A model generated the notes under the pieces. The model was not told the origin of the DNA. It saw only the letters and a program-made list of their open reading frames with translations, and searched no databases. Positions 40,131 through 50,362 of a stretch of DNA of 64,000 nt are shown one piece after another. Position 1 is the first letter of the stretch; every line of letters begins with the position of its first letter. The DNA is taken from contig JAUVYV010000007.1 in assembly GCA_030602885.1 (NCBI GenBank), positions 1-64,000 of the forward strand. Direction: 5' to 3'. The DNA comes from Phycisphaerales bacterium. Lineage in GTDB: Bacteria > Planctomycetota > Phycisphaerae > Sedimentisphaerales > Anaerobacaceae. The position numbers and the translations under genes were made by a program.

Positions 40131-41075
40131 GTGGGTAGAAGAAAAGGGTTTACATTAATCGAGCTTTTAGTGGTTATTGCCATCATTGCTCTGCTCATGG
40201 CCGTCCTTATGCCCGCCTTGTCAAAGGCGAGAGAGCAGGGCAAACGCATGGTCTGCGGGAACAACCTCAAACAGTTGACTCTCGCGTGGGGTCTGTATTC
40301 GGATGACAACGACGACCGCCTCGTAAATGCCAGCGGCGGCTTCGGCAAAACTGCCGACGGAAAAGATGGTGTGGATTTAGGCGTGGCTGCTCTAGACGAC
40401 CCTTGGCCGCCATGGATTAATGCCTGGGACATCCGGTATGCGCAGGATGACGGCGAAATAGAAAAAGCAGAGGCTTACGTTAAAGCTACGGGCACTACGA
40501 CTGAAGATGTTATGACTACTACCGGTATACAGGATGTTCCTGGCACGAACTTCCTCTACAAGTACTGTCCGAATCTCAAGATGTACAAATGTCCTACGGG
40601 CGATAAGAACGAGGTCGTAACCTACTCCATTGTTGACAAGATGGCCGGTGCGGCGACCTGGCAAAGTAGCGTCGACGCCGGCGTGCCTGCCTTCATGATG
40701 AGGATGGAGATCAAAAGGCCGGCCGACCACTTTGTCTGGGTCGATGAAGGAAGGATCACCTGGGATGGCTGGACCATCCCCTACGACCCTACTACGAACC
40801 CGGAGGGGTATGTGCACGACCCGATACCCTGCAGGCACGGCAAAGGGGGAAACTGGTCTTACGCCGATGGGCACGTTGGACATTACAAGTGGACAACAAG
40901 CGAGGTGATAGGCGGATGCGGACTCGCCTGGTGGCAATGGCCTGGCTACGACAATGAGCTTGAGAATCAAGGCGACTGGGAGTGCAACAAGGACCTGCTC
41001 TGGACTCGGTATCATGCCTGGGGCGACCTTTCCTACCTCGAACCGGGTGAATGTCTCGATGACAGGCCTGACTAA
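40131..41075 (+). CDS. Prepilin-type cleavage/methylation domain protein (pseudopilin, DUF1559-like)
   Basis: [65 protein letters not shown] before GTG 40131. Confidence 0.9.
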   Translation: MGRRKGFTLIELLVVIAIIALLMAVLMPALSKAREQGKRMVCGNNLKQLTLAWGLYSDDNDDRLVNASGGFGKTADGKDGVDLGVAALDDPWPPWINAWDIRYAQDDGEIEKAEAYVKATGTTTEDVMTTTGIQDVPGTNFLYKYCPNLKMYKCPTGDKNEVVTYSIVDKMAGAATWQSSVDAGVPAFMMRMEIKRPADHFVWVDEGRITWDGWTIPYDPTTNPEGYVHDPIPCRHGKGGNWSYADGHVGHYKWTTSEVIGGCGLAWWQWPGYDNELENQGDWECNKDLLWTRYHAWGDLSYLEPGECLDDRPD

Positions 41076-41086
41076 TTCTGCAAACG

Positions 41087-41118
41087 AAAGGGGCCGGTCT
41101 GCACGGCCGGCCCCCTTT
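41087..41118. terminator. Hairpin terminator between convergent genes
   Basis: aaaggggccgg-tctgcacgg-ccggccccctt(t), 3' of pseudopilin and 3' of the convergent HTH gene. Confidence 0.65.
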
Positions 41119-41151
41119 GACTTCTGATATATTTGCGGTAAATTCGCTCGG

Positions 41152-41730
41152 TTAGTAGGTTATTGCTACGGCATCTTCGATTCTTCTGACGACCTCCGTC
41201 ATGTCACCGGGGTCCGATACATACCCGTCGAAACCCTTCTGTAACAAGGCATGTGCCTCCCCTTCGCTTAAATCGTTGGCCAGTGCAATGATTCGTATGC
41301 TCTGCAGCTCGTCGTTTGCGCGGATGTTTTCGCAGATATCCGGCGCGTCTATCTCTTTGGCCAGCAGGTTTAGAAGAAGAATGTGGGGGACAAGTTTCTG
41401 TGCCACAACCCCGGTTTCAAAAGTGCTCGTTACAATATCGACTTCGTAATCGGCTTTGCTCTTTAGTTCTTCCGCTAAGGCCGATGCCGTCACCGGGTCA
41501 CTGTCAACTATCAAAACCCGAGTCTTGCCGATCGACGGTACAGGCGACGGGATGTCGTGGCCCTTCATAAAGCGAATCAATTCGCTCAGGGGGATACGTC
41601 TGTCCTTGCTTCCGGGTATTCGGTAGCCCTTCAGTTTCCCGCTGTCGAACCACTTTGAGACCGTGCGCGGAGCTACGTTGCACATCTTCGCCACGTCGCC
41701 TGTCGTTAAAACATTCCTGCCTTTTGCCAT
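41152..41730 (-). CDS. Excisionase/MerR-type HTH fused to a degenerate receiver domain
   Basis: VLTTGDVAKMCNVAPRTVSKWFDSGKLKGYRIPGSKDRRIPLSELIRFM, then VLIVDSDPVTASALAEEL...HILLLNLL...GFDGYVSDP. Confidence 0.85.
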   Translation of the reverse strand: MAKGRNVLTTGDVAKMCNVAPRTVSKWFDSGKLKGYRIPGSKDRRIPLSELIRFMKGHDIPSPVPSIGKTRVLIVDSDPVTASALAEELKSKADYEVDIVTSTFETGVVAQKLVPHILLLNLLAKEIDAPDICENIRANDELQSIRIIALANDLSEGEAHALLQKGFDGYVSDPGDMTEVVRRIEDAVAITY

Positions 41731-42018
41731 TTTACTATCCCTCGGGTTATGCACCCATGCAGCACGACATTACGTTATTCGGCCTCAGGCGCCTGCCCGT
41801 TTAGCACGACAACGATGCTTCTCGGCTGCGCTACCGAGAAAGGCACGTTTATATGATAATACGTCCTATAAGCACCGGCTGTTTCTTTGGTCTTGTGCTG
41901 CGGCGGGAGCTGTTTCGCTCGTGTTTGAGGGGCGGGCGGAATAGCTTTGATTTATTGCCCGCGATTGTTAAAATGCCTTCGCACGTACAGGCCTTGTATT
42001 GAGTTGTAGGAGCATTCT

Positions 42019-43137
42019 ATGCGAATATATTTGTCTCGCCCGGACATCTCGGAAAGGGATATCGAAGCAGTCTGTGAGGTGCTTCGAAGTCCCGATCTTT
42101 CCCTTGGCCCGAAGCTCGTAGAATTTGAGCGTGCCGTCGCCGAATACATCGGCACAAAACACGCCGTCGCCGTCAACAGCGGAACAAGCGGTCTGTTCCT
42201 CTGTATGCTGGCCCTGGGCATCGGCCCAGGTGACGAGGTCATCACCACGCCGTTTACTTTCATCGCAACGGCAAATTGCATAATGATGGTTGGGGCAAAA
42301 CCGGTGTTTGTGGACATCGACCCCGTTACTCTGAACATCGACCCTGCAAAAATCGAATCAAAAATCACAGACAAAACCAAAGCTATTGTGCCCGTGGAAG
42401 TTTTTGGGAATCCCGCCGGTTTCGACAAAATCTGCCAAATAGCCGAAAAGCATAACCTCACTGTCATCGAGGACAGTTGCGAGGCGCTGGGATCGGAGCT
42501 CAATGGCAGGAAAGCGGGTACATTCGGGAAAATGAGCACTTTCGCATTCTACCCCAACAAGCAGATAACAACCGGAGAGGGCGGTATGATTCTTACCGAT
42601 GACGATGACCTGGCTGATATGTGTATCTCTCTGCGAAATCAGGGAAGGGGCAAAAACGCCGCCTGGCTAAGCCACGAGCGACTGGGCTACAACTTCCGAC
42701 TCAGCGACATAAACTGCGCCCTCGGAATAGCCCAGCTATCCAGAATTGACGAATTCAAGGCCAAACGCAAACAGGTCGCAAACTGGTATCAGCAAATGCT
42801 GGCCGATGATAATAGGTTGATTGTTCCTGCCGAAGCTGACAATTGCGATGTGAGCTGGTTTGTTTTTGTCGTTCGACTTGCCCGCAGTTTCAATCGTGCG
42901 CAGCGCGACGATGTGCTGCAGAAAATGCTCGCCGACGGCATACAGGTCGGCAACTACTTTTCGCCCGTACACCTCCAGCCGTTCATAGCTGATGCGCTCG
43001 GTTGCGAGCCGGCTGATTTTCCCGTCACACAGGCCGTATCCGAAAGGACCATCGCCTTGCCTTTCTACAACAATCTCACCAAAGACGATGTAGCTGTCGT
43101 TTGCTCAGTATTGACCAGCGCACTCGATAATCTTTGA
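42019..43137 (+). CDS. DegT/DnrJ/EryC1/StrS family aminotransferase
   Basis: AVNSGTSGLFLCMLALGIGPGDEVITTPFTFIATANCI; VIEDSCEALGSE; FAFYPNKQITTGEGG. Confidence 0.93.
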   Translation: MRIYLSRPDISERDIEAVCEVLRSPDLSLGPKLVEFERAVAEYIGTKHAVAVNSGTSGLFLCMLALGIGPGDEVITTPFTFIATANCIMMVGAKPVFVDIDPVTLNIDPAKIESKITDKTKAIVPVEVFGNPAGFDKICQIAEKHNLTVIEDSCEALGSELNGRKAGTFGKMSTFAFYPNKQITTGEGGMILTDDDDLADMCISLRNQGRGKNAAWLSHERLGYNFRLSDINCALGIAQLSRIDEFKAKRKQVANWYQQMLADDNRLIVPAEADNCDVSWFVFVVRLARSFNRAQRDDVLQKMLADGIQVGNYFSPVHLQPFIADALGCEPADFPVTQAVSERTIALPFYNNLTKDDVAVVCSVLTSALDNL

Positions 43138-43239
43138 CACATTATTTGGCCGGCCCGTTTTATATCCTATACTTTCCATAGAGGTCCCTGGTGCATCAGA
43201 TTCGATCTGTTTGTGCCGTGAATACACGACAGTAGAACG

Positions 43240-43265
43240 AAGGCCGGTTGGAGGGGGCCGGCCTT
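43240..43265. repeat. GC-rich hairpin (8-bp stem)
   Basis: aaggccgg-ttggaggggg-ccggcctt just upstream of small ORF 43299. Confidence 0.5.
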
Positions 43266-43298
43266 AACATATATCTGTCAACTTTTGGAGGGATGGAG

Positions 43299-43616
43299 AT
43301 GCCTGACTTAAAGGATCACTTAAAGAACGGTATGAGACGGTGTGGCAGAAAACTGGCCCTGATATTGGTGATTTATGTCGCGGGTTTCGTTACAGCCGCT
43401 TACTGGGCCGTTTCGCCTGCGACCGATACCGCCGACGCCGCCTCGGCTGTGGTAGAGACCCAGGAGAACCAGGAGAACCAGGAGAATCAAACGTTTCCCG
43501 AATCCGTCGGCCAGGCAGCGCACAAGTCGGTTGAATACGCAGGCGACGCCGCCAGAAGAACAGGCCGGCTTATAACAGGCCAGTCGGACAAGGACGAGGA
43601 CGAAGTCGAGCAGTAA
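43299..43616 (+). CDS. Small hypothetical membrane protein with QEN tandem repeat
   Basis: GGAGGG RBS; TM LALILVIYVAGFVTAAYWAV; three ccaggagaa copies at 43460-43486. Confidence 0.55.
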   Translation: MPDLKDHLKNGMRRCGRKLALILVIYVAGFVTAAYWAVSPATDTADAASAVVETQENQENQENQTFPESVGQAAHKSVEYAGDAARRTGRLITGQSDKDEDEVEQ

Positions 43617-43668
43617 TAAGGAACCGCGTCCGGGTTCTTGATTGCTAATTTTTTTCAACACTGCACTT

Positions 43669-43701
43669 GGCCGTGGGAACCGCCTCCCACGGCCATCTTT
43701 T
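43669..43701 (+). terminator. Rho-independent terminator
   Basis: ggccgtggga-accgcc-tcccacggcc followed by atctttttg. Confidence 0.8.
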
Positions 43702-43830
43702 TGCACAAAAAAAACACCGCCGACAAAAACCGCGGCAAAAAACGACGCAAATACTTTTTTTACGCCGTATCAACCGAGCAAAACGCCGTTTTCAGGCCAA
43801 AAACCTCGATCTCTGTGGCAAAGAAGCGTG

Positions 43831-44064
43831 TTAGACGACGTGGATTTTTCGGCCCTGGAACCGGACGGTGCCGTCGGCCTTGGCGAAGAGGGTGTAGTCG
43901 CGGCCCATGCCGACATTTTTGCCGGCGAAGAACTTCGTTCCGCACTGGCGAACGATGATTGAGCCGGCCTTTATCGATTGGCCGCCGTACAGCTTGACGG
44001 AGCGGTACTGGGGGTTGCTGTCTCTTCCGTTTCTTGTTGAGCCTTGTCCCTTTTTATGTGCCAT
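43831..44064 (-). CDS. rpmA: 50S ribosomal protein L27
   Basis: [65 protein letters not shown]. Confidence 0.97.
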   Translation of the reverse strand: MAHKKGQGSTRNGRDSNPQYRSVKLYGGQSIKAGSIIVRQCGTKFFAGKNVGMGRDYTLFAKADGTVRFQGRKIHVV

Positions 44065-44182
44065 AGGTACCCACCTTTTCTGTGCCTTCTGTTTAGCAAA
44101 ATCAGTCTGAACAACTGATTCTAAGTGTTTATTCCCTCTCTGTCCAGCAAATTTCGTAAAAATATTGAGTACAAACGGGTGC

Positions 44183-44866
44183 CTACTTTTCGGCTTCGAT
44201 TATGGCTTTCATGTCGGGCAGTGTCAGGAGTCCTACTGTTGCGAGCTTTATTTTACCTGCTGGTGTTATGAAGAAGCTGGAGGGTATTGCGTTGATTTGG
44301 CTGAACGGCGTGGGCAGATCGGCCGGATTGGCCGCGATTACAGTGTAGTTTATGTCGTTATGCTCTTCAGCGAAGGAACGTATTATCTGCTCAGAGTTCA
44401 TTGGGCCTATGTGCGAAATTGCGAGCATTGCGAGTTTGTCTTCGCCGATAATGTGCCGTAATTCAACAAGATGGGGAATTTCGATTATACAGGGTTTGCA
44501 CCAGGTTGCCCAGAAGATGAGCATTACGTTTTTGCCGCGATAGTCGCTGAGCCGGTGCTGTTTTCCGTCAAGGTCGGTGAGCGTGAAGTCCGGAGCTTCT
44601 TTGCCGTACCAGGGTATGTATTCAGGGCCCCAGTAGCGGGCGCGTGCCACGATTTCGGCGAGGGTCGGTTTGTTGACGGCAGTTTCGGTACTACGCTCAG
44701 TTACTGGTTCGTTTTGGTGCTGATGCCAGTCGCTGCTCTGGGCGGTGGGGTCCGGTTGTGCCGTATGGGGCTGCTGTTTCTTTTTGCAGCCGGCTGCTGT
44801 GGTGCTTAGGGCTATTGCAACGATCAGCAGCAAAAACAACTGTGCTTTTCTATTTTGCTTAGTCAT
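44183..44866 (-). CDS. TlpA/ResA-like thioredoxin-fold lipoprotein
   Basis: Lipobox-like [55 protein letters not shown]. Confidence 0.92.
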   Translation of the reverse strand: MTKQNRKAQLFLLLIVAIALSTTAAGCKKKQQPHTAQPDPTAQSSDWHQHQNEPVTERSTETAVNKPTLAEIVARARYWGPEYIPWYGKEAPDFTLTDLDGKQHRLSDYRGKNVMLIFWATWCKPCIIEIPHLVELRHIIGEDKLAMLAISHIGPMNSEQIIRSFAEEHNDINYTVIAANPADLPTPFSQINAIPSSFFITPAGKIKLATVGLLTLPDMKAIIEAEK

Positions 44867-45094
44867 CTGAAATCCTCTCGTTTTTTCTGTCTTGTACGCG
44901 GACTATACCGCAATTGTGCTTACATACAAGACGAAAATGGGTAACATTCGGATTTGGGACGCAGAAGCGGCAAATATGGTTTTTGACGGATAGTCGCGTT
45001 GCCGGTATAATGCCGGGTCTTATTGGGGTTGGGATACCGTATGTTTTGCTTTGAGACTTTGTTTTGTGACACTTTCGGCTTTAGGAGTAAACAG

Positions 45095-46669
45095 ATGAAT
45101 CCCGAGAAGATGCATTACGGCAGGATGGTTGTTTTGGCTGGTGTATTGGCGGTTTTGACGGTCTGTGCTGCGAGTTCGCTGGCTGATGTGAAGCTGCCTG
45201 CGGTGATAGGTGACAATATGGTGCTGCAGCAGGGCCGGGAGGTGCCGATATGGGGCTGGGCGGAGCCGGGAGAGCAGATAGTTATCAAGTTTGGTCTATC
45301 GAGCGTAGCGTGGGGTGCAACTGCCGATGAGCAGGGCAGATGGTTGACAAAAATAGGGCCGTTCATTGCGGGCGGGCCTTTCGATATGAGCATTGAGGCA
45401 GAAAATACGATAGTGCTCAGGAACGTTCTGGTTGGTGAGGTTTGGGTCTGCTCGGGTCAGTCGAATATGGAATGGCCGGTCAAGCAGGCGGCAAATAGTG
45501 ATGTTGAAATCGCCGAGGCGAATTATCCGAATATCCGGCTTTTCACGGTGCAAAAAAGGGGCTCGGATGAGCCGATGAGCGATTGTGTGGGCAGGTGGCA
45601 GCAGTGCAGCCCGCAGGCGGTATGGGGGTTCTCCGCTGTCGGATACTTCTTCGGACGCGAGCTATATCAGAAACTCAACGTACCGATTGGTTTGATCCAC
45701 ACGTCGTGGGGAGGGACACCGGCTGAGGCCTGGACGAGCATGGACTACCTGGAGATTGACAAGGACTTCGAGCCGATGCTGGACCGTTACGCTGAAGCGG
45801 TTGCGAAATATCCTGAGCTCAAGAAGAAATTTGAAGAGGAGAGAAGGAAGTTCGAGGAGACGGCGGCGCAGCTCAAGGCCGAAGGCAAGAAGGTTCCGCG
45901 TCGGCCTCGCTTTCAGGCGCCGATGGGGCCCGACCATCCGCATTCGCCGGCGGGGCTGTATAACGGGATGCTCGCTCCGATTATTCCGTATGGAATCGCA
46001 GGGGCGATATGGTATCAGGGTGAATCCAACGCGAGCAGGGCATATCAGTATCGAAAGCTTTTTCCGACGATGATCAAGAGCTGGCGTAACAGTTGGCGGC
46101 AGGGCGACTTCTCGTTTTTATTCGTACAGCTTGCCAACTTTATGAAGGTCGTCGATGAGCCGACCGAGAGCGAATGGGCGGAGCTTCGTGAGGCACAGTC
46201 GATGACACTGTCGCTGCCAAGGACGGGGATGGCGGTCATTATCGATATCGGCGAGGCCAACGATATCCACCCCAAAAACAAGCAGGATGTCGGCAAACGG
46301 CTTGCCCTGTGGGCGCTGGCAAAGACATACGGCAGGGAGCTGGTTTATTCGGGGCCGACTTATAAGTCGATGGATATTGATGGAAATAAGGTTGCTCTGC
46401 ATTTCAAACACACGGGTGGTGGCCTGGAGGCGAAAGGGGGTTTGTTGAAAGGGTTTGCAATAGCAGGGGCCGACCGCAAATTTGTCTGGGCCGATGCGAA
46501 GATTGAGGGCGATACGGTTGTGGTAAGCTCAGAGAGTGTCGCCGAGCCGGTGGCCGTTCGATACGCGTGGGCGAACAACCCTGTCTGCAACCTCTATAAT
46601 GCCGAAGGTTTGCCTGCGTCGCCGTTCAGGACTGACATCTGGCCCGGCCTCAGCGCCAGGCGAAAGTAA
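45095..46669 (+). CDS. Sialate O-acetylesterase-like (SASA) esterase
   Basis: LPAVIGDNMVLQQGREVPIWGWAEPGE; VWVCSGQSNMEWPVKQA; LIHTSWGGTPAEAWTS; GAIWYQGESNA; RBS TAGGAG before ATG 45095. Confidence 0.92.
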   Translation: MNPEKMHYGRMVVLAGVLAVLTVCAASSLADVKLPAVIGDNMVLQQGREVPIWGWAEPGEQIVIKFGLSSVAWGATADEQGRWLTKIGPFIAGGPFDMSIEAENTIVLRNVLVGEVWVCSGQSNMEWPVKQAANSDVEIAEANYPNIRLFTVQKRGSDEPMSDCVGRWQQCSPQAVWGFSAVGYFFGRELYQKLNVPIGLIHTSWGGTPAEAWTSMDYLEIDKDFEPMLDRYAEAVAKYPELKKKFEEERRKFEETAAQLKAEGKKVPRRPRFQAPMGPDHPHSPAGLYNGMLAPIIPYGIAGAIWYQGESNASRAYQYRKLFPTMIKSWRNSWRQGDFSFLFVQLANFMKVVDEPTESEWAELREAQSMTLSLPRTGMAVIIDIGEANDIHPKNKQDVGKRLALWALAKTYGRELVYSGPTYKSMDIDGNKVALHFKHTGGGLEAKGGLLKGFAIAGADRKFVWADAKIEGDTVVVSSESVAEPVAVRYAWANNPVCNLYNAEGLPASPFRTDIWPGLSARRK

Positions 46670-46844
46670 GCCGGTATGCTCTATGCCGCAGTGGCGCAGG
46701 ATAGTCGTGGCGTAGAGGTCAGTTTGAACGCCGGCGTTTTTTTATGTCCGCCGGCCGGCAGAAATCGTTTGACAAAGTCATCGCCGCCACTACCATTAAC
46801 GATTTTTGAGTGGGCCGGGTGAGCTTGCTGCTCGGTAACAGGCA

Positions 46845-48542
46845 ATGACTGAACTGTTAGCTAATATTCTGCCCGAAGGTGTTGAGCACCTCAACATCGT
46901 CCTTGTGATAGGTATCGCCATCTTAGGCGGCACCGTCGGGGCAATACTAATACAGTTTCTCCGAATTCCCCGCATAATCGGCTACATCGCAATAGGCATA
47001 ATCCTGGGGCCTGTGCTCAGGATCATCTCGCCGGACGCTATCGAGGCGCTCGAACCGTTCAATTTCTTTGCGTTGGGTGTGATTGGGTTTCTCATTGGCG
47101 GAGAGCTCAAGCGAGACATCTTTGTCAAATTCGGCCGGCAGGTTGCCGCCATTTTGTTGTTCGAGGGCATAACGGCATTTTTGCTTGTGGCTCTGGCTGG
47201 GTTTCTTGTAATGCGTTTCTTCGTCGATTGGCAGACTGCCCTGGCGGTTGCTGTCGTCTTCGGCGCCATCTGTGCGGCTACCGACCCTGCCTCAACGGTA
47301 AACATCCTGTGGGAGTACAAAACTCGCGGGCCGCTCACTACCATGCTCACTGCCATCGTTGCGCTCGACGACGCACTCGCACTGGTCCTGTATATTGCCA
47401 GCGTCAGCCTGGCGACCCTGCTCATAGGCACCAGAGAAGCTCATATCGTCAGAATGATACTGCACGCGGTCTATGAGGTTATTGGTTCTCTCGGCCTTGG
47501 AGTGGCCGCCGGACTGCTCTTGCGATGGATTATCAGCAAAATCAAGGATAATGAGAAAACGCTCGTATTCACAATCGGCATCATCATTTTGACGATTGGC
47601 CTGGCCACCGCACTGGGCCTGGATGTAATTCTTTCGGCAATGGCCTGCGGTGTCACCTTGATAAACTCGGCGCCTCGCCGGAGTCTGCGAAGCTTTGAGA
47701 TTGTTCGCAAGTTCTCCCCGCCAATCTACGTCCTGTTCTTTGTCATCATCGGCACGCGACTCAATGTCCGTATGAACACCCAGGTCCTGCTGCTGGCGGC
47801 CACATACGTCATCGGCAGTATCGTTGGAAAGACTGCCGGTGCGTTCTGTGGCGCCGTCTATTCGAAGGCTGTCGGCTCGATACGAAAATACCTCGGCTTC
47901 TGCCTCTACCAGCAGGGAACCGTGGCCATTGCACTGCTCATAATGGCAAGTCATCGCTTCGAAGGCGAGACTCGTGATATGATGCTCTCGGTGATAATAC
48001 TCGGTGTCTTTGTGCTTCAGTTCATAGGGCCGCTCTTCACCAGGATCAGCGTCAGAAAAGCGGGCGAGGCAGGTCTCAATATCACCGAAGAAGACCTCGT
48101 CGCCACCTACACCGTCGCCGATGTGATGGATGCCGACGCCCCGGTCATACCCGCGGGGACATCGCTGAGCGAGGTGATCCGAATAGTCGGCGGCACCAGC
48201 AGTGCCTACTATCCCGTCGTCGATAAAGACAAGCAGCTTTTGGGGGCGGTCACCCTCGACGGCATGAGGAATGCCTTTGCCACGCAGGAATTGAACGACT
48301 GGCTGGTTGCCCTCGACATTACAGAGCCGGTCATCGCCACTGCCGCGCCGGGCCTTGCCCTCGCAGATGCACTCGAACAGGCCCGACACCTTGATATCGA
48401 ACATCTGCCGGTCATCGTTTCAAGCGAGGACAAGCGTTTAATCGGCGTCGTTGACTGCCGGGCGGTTCGCCGCAAGATTGCCGCTGAGGTCTTGGCGCGA
48501 CAGCAAAAAGCCGATATGATGCATAGTACCCAACCGGTTTGA
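46845..48542 (+). CDS. Cation:proton antiporter (CPA2-like) with C-terminal CBS pair
   Basis: GGTVGAILIQFLRIPRIIGYIAIGIILGPVL; AATDPASTVNILWEYKTRGPL; CBS-like TVADVMDADAPVIPAG and DIEHLPVIVSSEDKRLIGVVDC. Confidence 0.85.
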   Translation: MTELLANILPEGVEHLNIVLVIGIAILGGTVGAILIQFLRIPRIIGYIAIGIILGPVLRIISPDAIEALEPFNFFALGVIGFLIGGELKRDIFVKFGRQVAAILLFEGITAFLLVALAGFLVMRFFVDWQTALAVAVVFGAICAATDPASTVNILWEYKTRGPLTTMLTAIVALDDALALVLYIASVSLATLLIGTREAHIVRMILHAVYEVIGSLGLGVAAGLLLRWIISKIKDNEKTLVFTIGIIILTIGLATALGLDVILSAMACGVTLINSAPRRSLRSFEIVRKFSPPIYVLFFVIIGTRLNVRMNTQVLLLAATYVIGSIVGKTAGAFCGAVYSKAVGSIRKYLGFCLYQQGTVAIALLIMASHRFEGETRDMMLSVIILGVFVLQFIGPLFTRISVRKAGEAGLNITEEDLVATYTVADVMDADAPVIPAGTSLSEVIRIVGGTSSAYYPVVDKDKQLLGAVTLDGMRNAFATQELNDWLVALDITEPVIATAAPGLALADALEQARHLDIEHLPVIVSSEDKRLIGVVDCRAVRRKIAAEVLARQQKADMMHSTQPV

Positions 48543-48571
48543 TTTGCGTGAATTTGCTGTTTAGGAGTGGT

Positions 48572-50272
48572 ATGACTGCCTCCTCTATTGTTGCGGCTGT
48601 GGATTTCTCGGGCCATTTGAACATTGTTCTGCTGTTCGGGCTGGTTATACTCGGTGGGACGTTTGGGGCACGGCTTTTTCAGCAGCTCCATATTCCTCAG
48701 GTTGTCGGCTGCATTTTGGTGGGGGTAATTCTTGGTAATGTTCTGGGATGGATCACCGCCGAAAGGCTCGAGCACCTGGAGCCGTTTTCGATGCTGGCTC
48801 TGGGAATCATTGGCTTTATGATTGGTGCAGAGCTTCGGGCCGACGTTTTTAGGAAGTACGGTAAGCAGTTCTTCATAATTCTGTTCAGCCAGGGTATGGG
48901 GGCGTTTCTGCTTGTGGCCTTCGGCTGCTCAATAGTGTCATGGATGGTCACGAAGCAGGTGCGGTTTTCTATCGCGGTGGGCCTGGTACTTGGAGCGATT
49001 GCTTCGGCGACGGCGCCTGCGGCTACGGTGAATGTGTTGTGGGAATACAAGACTCGCGGGCCTCTAACTGCTGCCGTGCTGGCTATTGTGGCGCTGGATG
49101 ATGCGCTGGCACTTCTGCTATATCGCGGTGCTGCTACAGGCGCCAAGGCAATTATGGGGACAGCAGACAGCTCCGGTGCAATGACGACTCTGGTTTTGTT
49201 CGGCGAAATTCTGGGAGCCGTGGTGCTGGGTTTCCTGGCTGGTGTGGGGCTGTATGTTCTGTTGAAGTTCGTGCGGGCAGACGACAAAATACTGGGCTTT
49301 GCGATCAGCAGTCTGTTGCTGGTGGTCGGTGTCTCGATGAAGTTTGGGATTGACCCGATACTGCCCGCTATGACGTTTGGTATTACACTTGCGAACCTAG
49401 CACCGCGCCAGAGCAAGGGCACCTTCTCGCTGGTCGAGAAGTTCTCACCACCGATTTATACGTCATTTTTTGTCCTTGCCGGTGCACATATAGAGTTGGC
49501 ACATCTGGACAAGTGGATCATCGCTATGATTGTTGTCTATGTTCTGACTCGTGGGTTCGGTAAGGTCGTGGGTAGCTGGTTTGGCGCAAGATTGTCGAAG
49601 GCGCCGGGTGTTGTGCGGAAGTACCTCGGTATATGCCTGCTTCCTCAGGCGGGCGTTGCGATCGGGCTTGCGATTTTGACGGTCCAGCAGTTTAGCGAAC
49701 AGTTCGGCAAGGTTGTGGTTATGACGGTAATGACCGGGACGTTCCTGATGGAGATATTCGGGCCGATGCTCGTTAAGGTTGGCGTGAAGAAGGCCGGTGA
49801 GGTTGGGCTCAATATAACCGAGGAGGACCTGATAAAGACCTCCAGCGTTGGCGATGTGATGGAAAAGACGCCGACGGTCATAACGGAGGATTTGTCGCTT
49901 GAGCGGATTCTCGAGGTCTTCGGCGAAAGCGATACTGTTTATTATCCGGTTGTGGACAAGGAGCATCTGGTAGTAGGAGAAGTGAGCATTGCCGGCATCA
50001 AGGAGATGTTCGCTAATCGAGACGTGGCGGGATGGCTGCTGGCGTGTGATGTGGCCGAGCCCGTGCTGGACAGAACGACGCCGGAAAAACGGCTGGAAGA
50101 GGTGCTTGAGCATATGAGGAGGTACGACCTGGGCCATATTCCTGTCGTTGCGGCGGAAAAGAGCGACGAGCTTGTCGGTGTGCTTGACTATTCGCGTGCT
50201 ATGCGAAAAATAAGCGCCGAGGTCTTGAGCAGGCGCAAGACGGCTGATAGTATGGCTTCGGCGGCGGGTTAG
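48572..50272 (+). CDS. Cation:proton antiporter (CPA2-like) with C-terminal CBS pair, tandem paralogue
   Basis: GGTFGARLFQQLHIPQVVGCILVGVILGNVL; SATAPAATVNVLWEYKTRGPL; SVGDVMEKTPTVITED and DLGHIPVVAAEKSDELVGVLDY; start ATG 48572. Confidence 0.85.
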   Translation: MTASSIVAAVDFSGHLNIVLLFGLVILGGTFGARLFQQLHIPQVVGCILVGVILGNVLGWITAERLEHLEPFSMLALGIIGFMIGAELRADVFRKYGKQFFIILFSQGMGAFLLVAFGCSIVSWMVTKQVRFSIAVGLVLGAIASATAPAATVNVLWEYKTRGPLTAAVLAIVALDDALALLLYRGAATGAKAIMGTADSSGAMTTLVLFGEILGAVVLGFLAGVGLYVLLKFVRADDKILGFAISSLLLVVGVSMKFGIDPILPAMTFGITLANLAPRQSKGTFSLVEKFSPPIYTSFFVLAGAHIELAHLDKWIIAMIVVYVLTRGFGKVVGSWFGARLSKAPGVVRKYLGICLLPQAGVAIGLAILTVQQFSEQFGKVVVMTVMTGTFLMEIFGPMLVKVGVKKAGEVGLNITEEDLIKTSSVGDVMEKTPTVITEDLSLERILEVFGESDTVYYPVVDKEHLVVGEVSIAGIKEMFANRDVAGWLLACDVAEPVLDRTTPEKRLEEVLEHMRRYDLGHIPVVAAEKSDELVGVLDYSRAMRKISAEVLSRRKTADSMASAAG

Positions 50273-50362
50273 AAAATCTGTGATGCGAGTACGACGGGGC
50301 ATTTGCGGGCCTGGATTTGTGGTTTTTCCCCCGCGCTGTTTTGTGTATATTGTGGTGGAGCT

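Noticed and set aside
43460-43486. Short tandem repeat considered as a CRISPR-like array
   Set aside because: Only three 9-bp units with no spacers; coding QEN repeat.
47292-48404. 370-aa ORF antisense to the first antiporter
   Set aside because: Fully antisense to a well-supported transporter gene; low-complexity polar composition typical of shadow ORFs.
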